NCBI GenBank assembly: GCA_965212545.1
Contig: CBDBVB010000027.1
Coordinates: 1 to 64,000, forward strand
DNA: 64,000 nucleotides
Source: JABDIP01 sp965212545
GTDB lineage: Bacteria; Pseudomonadota; Alphaproteobacteria; DSM-16000; Inquilinaceae
Direction: 5' to 3'
Of this stretch, positions 52,347 to 62,101 are shown in pieces. Positions within the stretch are counted from its first letter, which is position 1. Every line of letters starts with the position of its first letter. Position numbers and translations under genes: made by a program. The notes under the pieces were generated by a model, which saw only the letters and a list, made by a program, of their open reading frames with translations, was not told the DNA's origin and ran no database searches.

Positions 52347-53621
52347 CTATTTCTCGGCAGGCGTCTCATCCTGAGGCGGCGCGTCCGGATTCAGCAGCGC
52401 CGCGCCGGGAGTGACCGCATGCGCCATGGCAACCGCGGTGACCGGGTGCTCGGCGCGTTGTCGGCCGCGCCACAGCCGGGAGAGAGAGGTCGCGGCCGTG
52501 GCGGCCTGAACGATGGCCAGCAATACGAACAGCGCCGCCGGCCCGAAATGTGCGATCGCCAGCGAGCCGAGCGTCGGCCCGAAGACCAAGCCGCACACCA
52601 GCACCAGCACCAGGGTCCCGCTCGCCGCGACGATCTGGCTGGGTTTGAGAAAGTCGTTGGTGTGGGCGACGCAGATCGAATAGATCGGCAGGGTCAACCC
52701 GCCCATGAGCGCCACGCCGGCGAACAGCATCAGACGGCCGTTATCGGCATCGCCGAGCGCTGCCAGTGTCAGGCACACCGGCACGGCGGCGCCGGCGGCA
52801 CCCATGATCACCCATCGGCGGTCGATCAGGTCCGACAGCCGGCCGAGCGGGAATTGCAGCAGCATGCCGCCCAGCATGGTGAACCCGATCAGTGCGCCGA
52901 CCGCGCCCGACCCCAGTCCGACAGTCTGTCCATAGATGGCGAGCCCGACATAGATCGACCCCTGCGTGACGCCGTTCAGGAAACAGCCGGCCAAACCGGT
53001 CGGCGACAGCCGGAACAGGGCGCCGACCGAGATCCTCTCCGGGACCACATAGGCCGGCGAGGCGTCGGCGCTGACCAGGATCGGCACCAGTGAGAGGGAA
53101 ATCAGCACCGAGACGACGACGAACAACAGAATGCCGTCAGGGCTGGAGATATTGAGCAGGGTCTGGCCGGCGGCCGCACCGCCGGTCTGGATGACGAAAT
53201 AGATCGACAGCAGACTGCCCCGGGTCCGGTTCGTCGCCCGCCCGTTCAGCCAGCTCTCCGCCACCACATACAGTCCGGAGAAGCAAAATCCGGAGACCAT
53301 CCGCATGGCGCCCCAACTCCAGGGGTCGAAGGTCACCAGATGGATCAGCGCCGCGGTGCTGGCGACCGAGGCCAGCGCCGCGAATACCTTCACATGGCCG
53401 ACCTGCATAACCAGCCGGGGCGCCACCAGGCAGCCGAGCAGGGAGCCAAGCGGATAGCACGACTGCATCAGCCCGATCACCGACTCGCCAAAGCCGAGCC
53501 CTCCTGCGCGCAACGTCAACAGCGTGGCAAGCAGGGCATTGCTGACCATCAGCAGGATCATGCCGACGAACAGCGGCCAGGAGGAACGGATAGCGGCCCA
53601 CATCACCGCTTCATAACCCAA
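52347..53621 (-). CDS. MFS transporter, YcaD-like family (copy 1)
   Basis: 424 residues with twelve predicted helices. Landmarks are GCLVAPRLVMQVGHVKVFA, RMVSGFCFSGLYVVAESWLNGRATNRTRG (region 107-135) and PLGRLSDLIDRRWVI. The ESWLN and GRLSDLIDRR blocks mark the YcaD-like branch of drug/metabolite exporters. The same blocks occur in the protein at 58494-59744 (ESWLNERATNESRG and PLGRISDRTDRR), so the two are paralogs. An initial ATG at 53603 (MWAAIRSSW...) is an alternative start. Substrate unknown. Confidence 0.87.
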   Translation of the reverse strand: MGYEAVMWAAIRSSWPLFVGMILLMVSNALLATLLTLRAGGLGFGESVIGLMQSCYPLGSLLGCLVAPRLVMQVGHVKVFAALASVASTAALIHLVTFDPWSWGAMRMVSGFCFSGLYVVAESWLNGRATNRTRGSLLSIYFVIQTGGAAAGQTLLNISSPDGILLFVVVSVLISLSLVPILVSADASPAYVVPERISVGALFRLSPTGLAGCFLNGVTQGSIYVGLAIYGQTVGLGSGAVGALIGFTMLGGMLLQFPLGRLSDLIDRRWVIMGAAGAAVPVCLTLAALGDADNGRLMLFAGVALMGGLTLPIYSICVAHTNDFLKPSQIVAASGTLVLVLVCGLVFGPTLGSLAIAHFGPAALFVLLAIVQAATAATSLSRLWRGRQRAEHPVTAVAMAHAVTPGAALLNPDAPPQDETPAEK

Positions 53622-53672
53622 TCGGGACGGAGAACCGAGCCCCGGAGGAAAGAGGATGCCCGATTGAGGCGG

Positions 53673-55076
53673 CTACTGGCTCAGCCGTTCGACCAACTCG
53701 GCGGCAAATTGGGAAAGCGTGTCGTCGCGCGCGCCCATGATCACGATGCGGTCGCCGGGCCGGGCCAGGGCGATCAGCTTATCGCCACAGGCGGCCCGGT
53801 CGGGGAATGCCCAGGCTTCGCGGCCGTTCGCCCGAACCGCCTGCACGATGTCATCGCTTGTGACGCAACGGTCGACCGTGCCGCCGTAATAGACCGGGTC
53901 GGGCATGATCAATACATCACCGTTGCGAAGATCGCGCGCGAAGCCGTCCGTGAAGGCGTCCTTGTTCAGCATCAACGGCCGGAACCCGTGCGGCTGGAAC
54001 ATGACCAGCAGACGGCCCGGAAAACCGTGCAGCGTTTCCAGGGTGGCGTGGATCTTGTCCGGGTTGTGCGCGAAATCGTCGATCACCGTCACGCCGTTTG
54101 CCGTGCCGACGAATTCGAGCCGGCGGCGGAGGCCGCCGAAGCTGCCCAAGGCGGAGGCCGCGTCGGCCAGATTCACACCGCAGGCGATCGTGGCTGCAAG
54201 TGCGGCAAGCGCATTCGCCACATTGTGCCGCCCCGGAACCGGCAGCCCCACCCGGACGGTCTCGGCCGATTGCCGGTTCGTCACCGTGAAGGCGATGCCC
54301 CCTGGTGAGGGTTCGAGTTGGTCGGCGTACAGATCGGCCCCATCATCGCTCAAGCCGAATGTGGTGACGTTTTCCGTTGCGATCTCAGGCAGCAGGGCCA
54401 CGGTTTCCGGATCGTCCAGGTTCAGCACGGCTGTGCCCGCCTTGGCGATGAATTCTCGAAACAGTGCGCGCAGCTCGTCCAGCGATTTGTGGTCCTGGGT
54501 GATGTTGTTGAGGACCGCCACTTGCGGGCTGAACAGGGCGATCGAGCCGTCGCTTTCGTCCACTTCGCTGACGAACGGCCCGCCATCGCCCAGCACGGCG
54601 CTGGCGAAGGGCGTATCGGCCGTGATGAAGTTCTTCATCACCGCGCCGTTGAATATGGTCGGCTGTCGGCCGCAGTGATGCAGGATCCATCCGGCCATCC
54701 CGGTGGTCGTCGACTTGCCGCTGGTGCCGCCGACCGCGATGCTGGCGGGCGACGCGTTGAACAGGTCCGCCAGCAGTTCGGCGCGGGTCATGCGTTCGGC
54801 GCCATGGCGTTGGGCCGCCTGCACATCGGGGACGGTGTCCTCGATCGCGGCCGAGGCGACGAAGATCTGCCCGGGGCAGGTGATCCCGCTGCCATCCTGG
54901 GGGTGAAGCCTGACGCCGCGGGCGCGGAGAAAGTCGAACTTCTCCGATATGCGTCGCTGGTCCAGCATCCGGTCGGACCCTTGCACCTCGTGGCCCTGGG
55001 CGCGCAGGATCAGCGCCAACGGCAACATGCCGCTGCCGCCGATGCCACAGAAGAAATAGTGCTTGACCGGGTTCAT
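53673..55076 (-). CDS. mpl: UDP-N-acetylmuramate:L-alanyl-gamma-D-glutamyl-meso-diaminopimelate ligase
   Basis: 467 residues, Mur-ligase fold in three domains. The N-terminal site is YFFCGIGGSGMLPLALIL (7-24), the ATP loop AVGGTSGKSTTTG lies at about 114-126, and the C-terminal part has VTVIDDFAHNPDKIHATL and VMFQPHGFRPL. The variations GTSGKST and FAHNP fit the Mpl branch more than MurC, though MurC-type activity cannot be excluded. Mpl reattaches recycled murein tripeptide to UDP-MurNAc. Divergent by 62 bases is an LD-carboxypeptidase gene that generates that tripeptide from tetrapeptide, which supports the recycling role. Confidence 0.85.
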   Translation of the reverse strand: MNPVKHYFFCGIGGSGMLPLALILRAQGHEVQGSDRMLDQRRISEKFDFLRARGVRLHPQDGSGITCPGQIFVASAAIEDTVPDVQAAQRHGAERMTRAELLADLFNASPASIAVGGTSGKSTTTGMAGWILHHCGRQPTIFNGAVMKNFITADTPFASAVLGDGGPFVSEVDESDGSIALFSPQVAVLNNITQDHKSLDELRALFREFIAKAGTAVLNLDDPETVALLPEIATENVTTFGLSDDGADLYADQLEPSPGGIAFTVTNRQSAETVRVGLPVPGRHNVANALAALAATIACGVNLADAASALGSFGGLRRRLEFVGTANGVTVIDDFAHNPDKIHATLETLHGFPGRLLVMFQPHGFRPLMLNKDAFTDGFARDLRNGDVLIMPDPVYYGGTVDRCVTSDDIVQAVRANGREAWAFPDRAACGDKLIALARPGDRIVIMGARDDTLSQFAAELVERLSQ

Positions 55077-55138
55077 CCGCCGGCCCCTATAGCGACGACG
55101 CAGACGTGACGGGATCGCAGGGGGCTGGAGACGATCGC

Positions 55139-55987
55139 ATGGGCGACGATAGGATCAGGGTCGGGGTCATGGCGCCAGGATCGCGCATTGACGCCGGTAT
55201 TGCCGATCGGGTTCGGGCGTTTGCCATGGACCACTTTTCCGACCGATTGGTTGAGATCTACTTTCATCCGCAGTGTTTTCTCGCATCCGGTCACTTTGCC
55301 GGCGACGACGCCGCTCGGGCCGAGGCCTTTCTCGATATCGCCAATGACGAGAGTTTCGATTCATTGTGGTTTGCGCGTGGCGGGTACGGCGCCTGCCGTA
55401 TCGCCGAGGCGCTGATCACCAAGCTGGCCGACGCTGCCCGACGCAAGACCTATCTTGGCTATAGCGACGCCGGAAGCCTGCTGGCCGTGCTGTACAAGGC
55501 GGGGCTGAACGGTCTGGCGCACGGGCCCATGCCCGTCGACATTACCCGCCAGGGCGGAGATGCGCCGGTCAAGCGTGCGCTCGACTATCTGGTCGATAGT
55601 GCTCCAGAGGCGATGGAAGCCAGCGCTCAGCCGGGCACCCCGACCGCGGCCTTCAACATGGCGGTGCTGAGTCAGATCCTCGGAACGGCGCTGGAGCCGG
55701 ACCTGACGGGCCATGTGCTGATGCTCGAAGAGGTGTCGGAATACATGTACCGGATCGACCGCCTGATGTTCCACATCACCGGCAATCCCGGCATCCGACA
55801 GGTTGCCGGGATCCGGCTTGGACGCTGCACCGGCATCCCGGCCAACGAGCCCGATTTCGGCCAGACCGAGGAGGAGGTGGTCCGCCACTGGTGCGACAGA
55901 TCCGGCATCCCCTATCTCGGCCGCGCCGACATCGGCCACGACATCGGCAACAAGGTCGTTCCGTTCGGCCGGCTACCAAACGCCTGA
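55139..55987 (+). CDS. ldcA: LD-carboxypeptidase (murein tetrapeptide carboxypeptidase, S66 family)
   Basis: 282 residues from the ATG at 55139. A GTG at 55106 is an alternative adding 11 residues. VGVMAPGS near the start, WFARGGYGACRIAEAL (about 79-94), the nucleophile Ser in YLGYSDAGSLL near 110, the catalytic Glu region LMLEEVSEYMYRIDRLMFH, and the C-terminal GHDIGNKVVPFG (catalytic His) are all S66 features. It removes the terminal D-Ala from tetrapeptides during cytoplasmic murein recycling. Divergent pairing with mpl is functional: its product is the Mpl substrate. Confidence 0.88.
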   Translation: MGDDRIRVGVMAPGSRIDAGIADRVRAFAMDHFSDRLVEIYFHPQCFLASGHFAGDDAARAEAFLDIANDESFDSLWFARGGYGACRIAEALITKLADAARRKTYLGYSDAGSLLAVLYKAGLNGLAHGPMPVDITRQGGDAPVKRALDYLVDSAPEAMEASAQPGTPTAAFNMAVLSQILGTALEPDLTGHVLMLEEVSEYMYRIDRLMFHITGNPGIRQVAGIRLGRCTGIPANEPDFGQTEEEVVRHWCDRSGIPYLGRADIGHDIGNKVVPFGRLPNA

Positions 55988-56014
55988 CAGCAAGCGAAGC
56001 CTGCTCGCACGGAA

Positions 56015-56371
56015 CTAGGACGGCACGGCGACGCTTTTGGCAGAAAGGGCTTCCAGGGCCGACGGGTCGACGAACAGGCCGACGGCGATGCTCGCGGCAA
56101 GAATTATCAGAGCCTGGTCCCAACTGGTCAGCCGGTCGCTGCGCCACCGTTCGCCCCGGATGAAGCCTTTAGTCATGTACCCCAGGGCAGCCCAGAACAG
56201 CAGGCCTTCCAACATCAACAGCGCCAGCCCGCCGGGCAGGAACGACGTCAGGAACGCACAGACCGCGATCACGAATCCGACGCCCAGCAGGGCCTGCATG
56301 GGATCCTCCGGCCGGTCCGGTTTCTGACCGAACCGGTCGGATTTCGGCTGTTGTGGTTTGGTCCACGACAT
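56015..56371 (-). CDS. Small membrane protein of unknown function
   Basis: 118 residues from the ATG at 56371, with AAGGAG seven or so bases upstream. A polar N terminus (SWTKPQQPKSDRFGQKPDRP) is followed by two or three hydrophobic segments: LLGVGFVIAVCAFLTSFLPG (about 28-47), ALLMLEGLLFWAALGYMTKG, and ALIILAASIAVGLFVD near 88-103. I do not recognise the family. It is convergent with ldcA, 27 bases apart. The open reading to 56503 adds 44 unsupported residues. Confidence 0.6.
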   Translation of the reverse strand: MSWTKPQQPKSDRFGQKPDRPEDPMQALLGVGFVIAVCAFLTSFLPGGLALLMLEGLLFWAALGYMTKGFIRGERWRSDRLTSWDQALIILAASIAVGLFVDPSALEALSAKSVAVPS

Positions 56372-56654
56372 GGTGCGAACTCCTTTCCAAATGCCGGCTA
56401 ACAAACCGGGCAATTGGCAGTCCCAATCCGGCGGCCATCGACGATTGTCAGATAATGATGGCCCGATCCGAATCAAGATTTTCATAACCGGGGAGCACGC
56501 CAATGGTGGCTGACGGTTCCGGCGCTCGAAACCGTCAACCGCCGTTCCAGAAATGCGAGCCTGTCGCTCACGCCGCTACGAATCCCTGCATCCTGCCTTG
56601 GCCTTGCCGCATACCTTCGCCATATCTCGGGCAATCCGTCACTTGGAGCAATCG

Positions 56655-58472
56655 ATGACCTCAGCCTTCGCACCCGACACCGCCGTTGTCGCCTCTGACA
56701 CGCCCGATCTCGGCAATCTGCCGAATTGGGATTTGAACGACCTCTATCCCGATGTCGACGGCCCGGAACTGAAAGCCGATCTGGAGCGCATGGAGCGCGA
56801 CGCCAAGGGCTTCGGTGAGCGGCTCCGCGGCAAGGTGGCTGAGCAGGATGGCGCCGCGCTCGGGGCCGCCATCGCCGAGTACGAGGCGATGGACGAGGTG
56901 CTGGGCCGGATCATGAGCTTCGCCTACCTGGTCTATGCCGGCGATATGAGCGACCCGGAGAACGGCCGCTTCCTGCAGACCATGCAGGAGAAGGTGACCA
57001 ACATCTCGACCCACCTGCTGTTCTTCACCCTGGAAATCAACCGGATCGACGAGGATGCGTTGCAGGCCAAGCTGGATGCGCCGGCACTGGACCATTACGC
57101 GCCCTGGCTGCGCGATGTGCGCGCCTTCCGCCCGCATCAGCTGAGCGACGAGTTGGAGCGGCTGCTGCATGAGAAATCGGTTGCCGGACGCTCCGCCTGG
57201 GTGCGGCTGTTCGACGAGACCATGGCGGCGCTGCGCTTTCCGATCGCCGGCAAGGAGATGACCTCGGCCGAAGCGCTGCACTGCCTGACCGAGCCCGACG
57301 GTGCCCTGCGCAAGGAGGCCGCGGAATGTGTCGGTCGGGTGCTGAAAGACAACGTCAGGCTGTTCGCGCACGTCACCAACACGCTGGCCAAGGACAAGGA
57401 GATCGAGGACAACTGGCGCGAATTTCCGCAGCCCTGGTCGTCCCGCAATCTCTCCAACCAGGTCGAGGACGAGGTGGTCGCAGCGCTGGTCGACTCGGTC
57501 AGCGAGGCCTATCCCCGCCTGTCGCACCGGTACTATGCGCTGAAGGCGAAATGGATGGGCGGCGACCGGCTCGACTATTGGGACCGCAACGCGCCGCTGC
57601 CCGACGATGACGACAAGACCGTGCCCTGGGAGGAGGCTACCGCCCTGGTGCTGGATGCCTATGGCCGCTTCTCGCCGGAACTGGCGGCGACTGGCAAGCG
57701 CTTCTTCGACAATGCCTGGATCGACGCTCCGACCCGGCCCGGCAAGTCGCCCGGCGCCTTCGCCCATCCGACGGTTCCCAGCGCCCACCCCTATCTGCTG
57801 CTCAACTATCTCGGCAAGACCCGTGACGTGATGACCCTGGCCCATGAGCTGGGGCATGGCGTGCACCAGGTGCTGGCCGGCGACCAGGGCTCGCTGATGG
57901 CCAATACGCCGCTGACCCTGGCGGAGACCGCCAGTGTGTTCGGCGAGATGCTGACCTTTCGCTCCCTGCTGGATGCCGAGACCGACCCCAGGCTTCGCAA
58001 GATCCTGCTGGCCAACAAGGTCGAGGACATGATCAACACGGTGGTCCGCCAGACCGCCTTCTACCAGTTCGAGCAGAAAGTCCATGCCGAACGCCGCGAT
58101 GGCGAGTTGTCGGCCGACAAGCTGGCCGAGATCTGGATGTCGGTGCAGGGGGAGAGCCTGGGCCCGGCGCTACGGTTCGACGATTCCTATGGCGTGTTCT
58201 GGTCCTACATCCCGCATTTCGTGCACTCGCCCTTCTACGTCTACGCCTATGCCTTCGGCGACTGCCTGGTGAACTCGCTCTACGCGGTCTATCAGGATGC
58301 CGAGACCGGCTTTGCGGAGAAGTATCTCGACATGCTGCGCGCCGGCGGCACGCTGCGCCACAAAGAACTGCTGGCCCCCTTCGGCCTCGACGCTACCGAC
58401 CCGGCCTTCTGGCAGAAGGGCCTGGCGGTGATCGGCGACTTCGTCGACGAATTGGAGGCGATGGAGGGATAG
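56655..58472 (+). CDS. pepF: Oligoendopeptidase F (M3B metallopeptidase)
   Basis: 605 residues from the ATG at 56655. The zinc site is MTLAHELGHGVHQVLAG (HExxH at about 398-402), with the third ligand Glu in LAETASVFGEMLTF about 27 residues on. The N-terminal helical domain (WDLNDLYPDVDGPELKADLE) and the C-terminal PHFVHSPFYVYAYAFGDCLV are family landmarks. It hydrolyses oligopeptides of about 7-17 residues in the cytoplasm. It is convergent with the second MFS gene, 21 bases between stops. Confidence 0.94.
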   Translation: MTSAFAPDTAVVASDTPDLGNLPNWDLNDLYPDVDGPELKADLERMERDAKGFGERLRGKVAEQDGAALGAAIAEYEAMDEVLGRIMSFAYLVYAGDMSDPENGRFLQTMQEKVTNISTHLLFFTLEINRIDEDALQAKLDAPALDHYAPWLRDVRAFRPHQLSDELERLLHEKSVAGRSAWVRLFDETMAALRFPIAGKEMTSAEALHCLTEPDGALRKEAAECVGRVLKDNVRLFAHVTNTLAKDKEIEDNWREFPQPWSSRNLSNQVEDEVVAALVDSVSEAYPRLSHRYYALKAKWMGGDRLDYWDRNAPLPDDDDKTVPWEEATALVLDAYGRFSPELAATGKRFFDNAWIDAPTRPGKSPGAFAHPTVPSAHPYLLLNYLGKTRDVMTLAHELGHGVHQVLAGDQGSLMANTPLTLAETASVFGEMLTFRSLLDAETDPRLRKILLANKVEDMINTVVRQTAFYQFEQKVHAERRDGELSADKLAEIWMSVQGESLGPALRFDDSYGVFWSYIPHFVHSPFYVYAYAFGDCLVNSLYAVYQDAETGFAEKYLDMLRAGGTLRHKELLAPFGLDATDPAFWQKGLAVIGDFVDELEAMEG

Positions 58473-58493
58473 CGGCAGTCGCATTTGGCGTCT

Positions 58494-59744
58494 CTAGTCC
58501 GCTTCGCACTCCCGCTCGGCCCGGGGATCGAGCGCGGCGGTTTCCGGCGTCGTTGCGCGCGGCATGGGCATGCTGCCATAGGCGTCGCGCTCTTCAACCG
58601 GGACAGGCGCGCGCCTCATCCGACGGTAAAGCGCGTAGCTGGCGATCCAGAGGTGCACGCCGGCGGTGAAGGCGAATAATGCCCGGGGCGCGAACCATTC
58701 CATCATGCCGGCCGATGCCAGCGGGCCGATCATGGTACCGATGCCGTAGACCAGGATCAGGCCCGAACTGATTTCCACGAAACTTTCCGGATTGGCGTGG
58801 TCGTTGGCGTGGGCGACGCAGAGCGAATAGAGCGGGTAGGCGAACACGCCGTAGGCCGCCGCCATGCCGATCACCCAGGGCGCCTCGCGGGGGTTGAGGG
58901 CGATGAAGGCAGTACCGATCGAGGCCGCTGCGACGCCTGTTGCGGTGATCACCAGCCGGCGGTCCGTCCGATCCGAGATCCGGCCGAGCGGGACCTGGCC
59001 CACCGCGCCGCCCAGGATCGCGGTGGCGACCAGCAAGGCGATTGCGCTGACCGAAAGGCCGATCTGCAGCCCGTAGACCGCGCTCATGGTTCCGAAGGCG
59101 CCGTTCGCCATGCCGATGCTGAAACAGCCGACCACCGCGACCGGCGAATTGGCGTAGAGCGGGCCGAGCCGGATGCGGGTCGAAACCAGCGGTTTGGGCG
59201 CGGTCGCGGTGCTGAGCGCGGTCGGCACCAACGCCATGCAGAACAGGATCGCCGCCAGCACGAAGAAAAAGAGTCCGCCGGGATCGCCGGCCGCGATCAG
59301 CATCTGGCCGACGGTCGATGCGCCGAGGTTTATGGTCATGTAGACGGCGAAAATCGTGCCGCGGCTCTCATTGGTGGCGCGCTCGTTCAGCCAGCTCTCC
59401 ATGATCATCATGGCGCCGGCGAAGCAGAAGCCGCTCAGGGCCCTGAGTGCGATCCATGTCAGCGGCTCGATCATCAGCAGGTTCAGCAGAACCGAGATCG
59501 ATGCAGTGGCGGCCATGACGCCGAAGGTGCGGACGTGCCCGACCCGCTGCACCAGCCAGGGGACCATTAGGCATCCGGCTATGAATCCGGTCGCCCAGCC
59601 GGTGCCGATCAGTCCAATTTCGGATGGCTCGAACCCTTCAATCCCGCCGCGCACCGGCAGCAGCAGCATATGTACGCCGCCGGCCATGAACAGAAAGGCG
59701 GCACCGCTCAGCAGGGCGGCAACGGGCAGCAGCTGGCGTCCCAT
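58494..59744 (-). CDS. MFS transporter, YcaD-like family (copy 2)
   Basis: 416 residues from the ATG at 59744 (MGRQLLPVAALL...). Twelve helices, with MVPWLVQRVGHVRTFGVMA, SGFCFAGAMMIMESWLNERA and GQVPLGRISDRTDRRLVI. A much longer frame to 60869 is open, but its extra 375 residues read through the antisense of the ABC1-kinase gene and are not coding. It shares the ESWLN and LGR-SD-DRR blocks with the transporter at 52347-53621, five kilobases away. Substrate unknown. Confidence 0.87.
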   Translation of the reverse strand: MGRQLLPVAALLSGAAFLFMAGGVHMLLLPVRGGIEGFEPSEIGLIGTGWATGFIAGCLMVPWLVQRVGHVRTFGVMAATASISVLLNLLMIEPLTWIALRALSGFCFAGAMMIMESWLNERATNESRGTIFAVYMTINLGASTVGQMLIAAGDPGGLFFFVLAAILFCMALVPTALSTATAPKPLVSTRIRLGPLYANSPVAVVGCFSIGMANGAFGTMSAVYGLQIGLSVSAIALLVATAILGGAVGQVPLGRISDRTDRRLVITATGVAAASIGTAFIALNPREAPWVIGMAAAYGVFAYPLYSLCVAHANDHANPESFVEISSGLILVYGIGTMIGPLASAGMMEWFAPRALFAFTAGVHLWIASYALYRRMRRAPVPVEERDAYGSMPMPRATTPETAALDPRAERECEAD

Positions 59745-59897
59745 TTGTATCGATCCGGTTCGATGCGCGGGGCAGGGTGAGGCGGGCGCGCCCAAATTCC
59801 GCCGATGCCGGCGGCCATGCAAGTCAAATGGCGGCAACCGTTCGGCAAATCCACCCCGGCGCTTCCATTTGCCGGAGTGCGGCACCATTGTTACCCC

Positions 59898-61256
59898 ATG
59901 TCCGAGGGAACCGAACAAAACACATTGGGCGGCCGGGTGCGGCGTTATGCGCGGGTCTCCACGACCATGGGCGGCCTGGCGGCGCGGCTCGCGGGCAACC
60001 GATATCTGGGCCTTACGCTGGAACGCGGCCAGCATGCCGAGGCGCTGAAGGAGGCGCTGGGCGGGCTGAAGGGGCCGTTGATGAAGGTGGCGCAGATGCT
60101 GGCCACCATTCCCGACGTATTGCCGCCGGAATATGTCTCCGAACTGCAGCAGCTTCAGGCGAATGCCCCCTCCATGGGCTGGCCGTTCGTGCGCCGGCGC
60201 ATGAAATCCGAACTGGGGCCGGACTGGCAGTCCCGCTTTAAGAGCTTCGAGCATAAGGCCGCCGCCGCCGCATCCCTCGGCCAAGTGCATCGCGCGGTCG
60301 GGCCAAGGGACGAGGATCTGGCGTGCAAGCTGCAATATCCCGACATGCTGTCTGCCGTCGACGCCGATCTGAAGCAGCTCAAGCTGATCCTTGGGATCTT
60401 CGAGCGCTACGACAACGCAATCTCGACCAAGCATATCCACGCCGAGATCTCCGCCCGGCTGCGCGAGGAGCTGGACTATGCCCTGGAGGCGCGGCATTGC
60501 AGCCTGTACCACGACATGCTGTCGGGCGAGGAGAACGTGCATGTGCCGCAGATCGTGCCGGAGCTGTCGACCGGCCGGCTGCTGACCACCAACTGGCTCG
60601 ATGGCGCGCCGATCATGCAGTTCGTCGAGGCGCCGGTGGAGCAGCGCAACCAGATCGCCATGAACATGTTCCGCGCCTGGTACGTGCCGCTCTACTACTA
60701 CGGCGTGATCCACGGCGACCCGCATATGGGCAACTACACGGTCCGGCCCGACAAGGCGATCAACCTGCTCGATTTCGGCTGCATCCGGGTGTTTCCGCCA
60801 TCCTTCGTCGGCGGCGTGATCGATCTCTACCACGCGCTGGAACGCGATGACCGCGACCTTGCGGTGCACGCCTACGAGACCTGGGGCTTCCGCGGCCTCA
60901 GTACCGAGATGATCGAGGTGCTGAGCCTATGGGCCCAGTTCCTCTACGCACCGCTTCTGGAGGACAAGGTGCGCCCGATCGGCGAAGCCGATCACGGCGT
61001 CTACGGCCGCAAGACCGCCGCCAAGGTGCATGGCGAACTGCGCCGGCTGGGCGGCGTCGAGGTGCCGCGCGAGTTCGTCTTCATGGATCGCGCCGCGCTC
61101 GGCCTGGGCTCGGTCTTCATCCACCTGACGGCGGAGATCAACTGGCACCGCATGTTCCACGACCTGATCGCCGATTTCAGCGTCGAGAGCCTGGCCAAGC
61201 GGCAAGAGGCGATGCTCAAGGGACACGACGTGCCGTTGCCGGTCGCCGGGAAATAA
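59898..61256 (+). CDS. ABC1/AarF-family atypical kinase (UbiB-like)
   Basis: 452 residues from the ATG at 59898 (MSEGTEQNTLGG...). The atypical KxGQ region reads LKGPLMKVAQMLATIPDVLP (about 57-76). The alanine-rich nucleotide loop is KAAAAASLGQVHRA (about 118-131), ELDYALEARH follows near 191, and the catalytic and metal motifs are VIHGDPHMGNYTV (about 271-283) and INLLDFGC near 292. These family members support ubiquinone synthesis or lipid homeostasis, probably as ATPases and not as protein kinases. There are no C-terminal transmembrane helices like those of UbiB itself, so it is an ADCK-like relative. Confidence 0.88.
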   Translation: MSEGTEQNTLGGRVRRYARVSTTMGGLAARLAGNRYLGLTLERGQHAEALKEALGGLKGPLMKVAQMLATIPDVLPPEYVSELQQLQANAPSMGWPFVRRRMKSELGPDWQSRFKSFEHKAAAAASLGQVHRAVGPRDEDLACKLQYPDMLSAVDADLKQLKLILGIFERYDNAISTKHIHAEISARLREELDYALEARHCSLYHDMLSGEENVHVPQIVPELSTGRLLTTNWLDGAPIMQFVEAPVEQRNQIAMNMFRAWYVPLYYYGVIHGDPHMGNYTVRPDKAINLLDFGCIRVFPPSFVGGVIDLYHALERDDRDLAVHAYETWGFRGLSTEMIEVLSLWAQFLYAPLLEDKVRPIGEADHGVYGRKTAAKVHGELRRLGGVEVPREFVFMDRAALGLGSVFIHLTAEINWHRMFHDLIADFSVESLAKRQEAMLKGHDVPLPVAGK

Positions 61257-61329
61257 ATCGCTGCGGCGACCGGGATGTATGCCCGACCGCCGACTGAAGT
61301 TTGATATCGCGGGCCTTTGCGCCTTCCGA

Positions 61330-61992
61330 TCAGAGTACCTGCGATGTGATCTCGTCGATGCAGGCTTGGGCCCGTTCGGCCAAGAGCGACTTGACCAGCG
61401 CGGCATCGTTCGCCAGAAGGTCTTCGTGGCTGGGCGCGCCCTCGGCATCCTCATGGGAGCCGCCGGTGCAGAAATGCTGCGCCAATACCTCTCCACTCGA
61501 CGAATCGATCAATCGGAACAGGGCCGAGTAGCCGACCGTGTAGCTGGAGAAGTTGAACCCCTGGTAGTTGAAACCCCAGCCATTGGTCTCGACGTCGACG
61601 ATCAGGTCGCGGACGTTGTTCTGGCGCGCCCAGGCGGCCAGGTCGTCAGGCTTCTCGTCGTCGAACGACACGGGTCGGCCGTTGGCGGCGGCGCCGTACC
61701 GGCTGCGCAGGTGGCCGGCTATCGCGTCCTCGATCATCGTGGCTGGGTTTTCGATGCCCTCCTGGACGACCAGGGTGTCCCCTTCGCTGAACGCCGCCAC
61801 CGCTCCGAAGGGACCCAAGCCACCATGGACGGGCGTCATGGCGAGGAAGGATGGCGGTGCCTCGCGGGTGGAATGCAACTGCTTGCCTGAAAGGGATGTG
61901 CCGGGGTTGTCCGCCAGTCGCACCGTCTCGGTCGACGCACAGCCGACTGTTGTCATCAGAACGGCCAGAACGGCCATCCGCCGAATGAACAT
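61330..61992 (-). CDS. Lipoprotein of unknown function
   Basis: 220 residues. The N terminus MFIRRMAVLAVLMTTVGCAS has a lipobox (TVGC) for lipid attachment. The mature part includes ENPATMIEDAIAGHLRSRYG and a hydrophobic-aromatic stretch ETNGWGFNYQGFNFSSYTVG (about 138-157). The C terminus is helical with LLANDAALVKSLLAERAQA. It resembles proteobacterial DUF lipoproteins linked to envelope stress, but no family is assigned with confidence. It is divergent from the HEAT-repeat gene with 109 bases between. Confidence 0.65.
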   Translation of the reverse strand: MFIRRMAVLAVLMTTVGCASTETVRLADNPGTSLSGKQLHSTREAPPSFLAMTPVHGGLGPFGAVAAFSEGDTLVVQEGIENPATMIEDAIAGHLRSRYGAAANGRPVSFDDEKPDDLAAWARQNNVRDLIVDVETNGWGFNYQGFNFSSYTVGYSALFRLIDSSSGEVLAQHFCTGGSHEDAEGAPSHEDLLANDAALVKSLLAERAQACIDEITSQVL

Positions 61993-62101
61993 TGATACTC
62001 TCCATGGATGAGTGAGCCAGTGCGTTTCTCTGTTATTCTTGTGTGGTTAATGGCCCATTAAGCGCGGCTGTTTTTTTGGGCGCGGCGACGGAGGGCTCAA
62101 T

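Noticed and set aside
59745..60869. Minus-strand extension of the second MFS gene by about 375 codons
   Set aside because: The extra part is antisense to the ABC1-kinase gene and has no transporter or other motif. The MFS start at 59744 gives the normal length.
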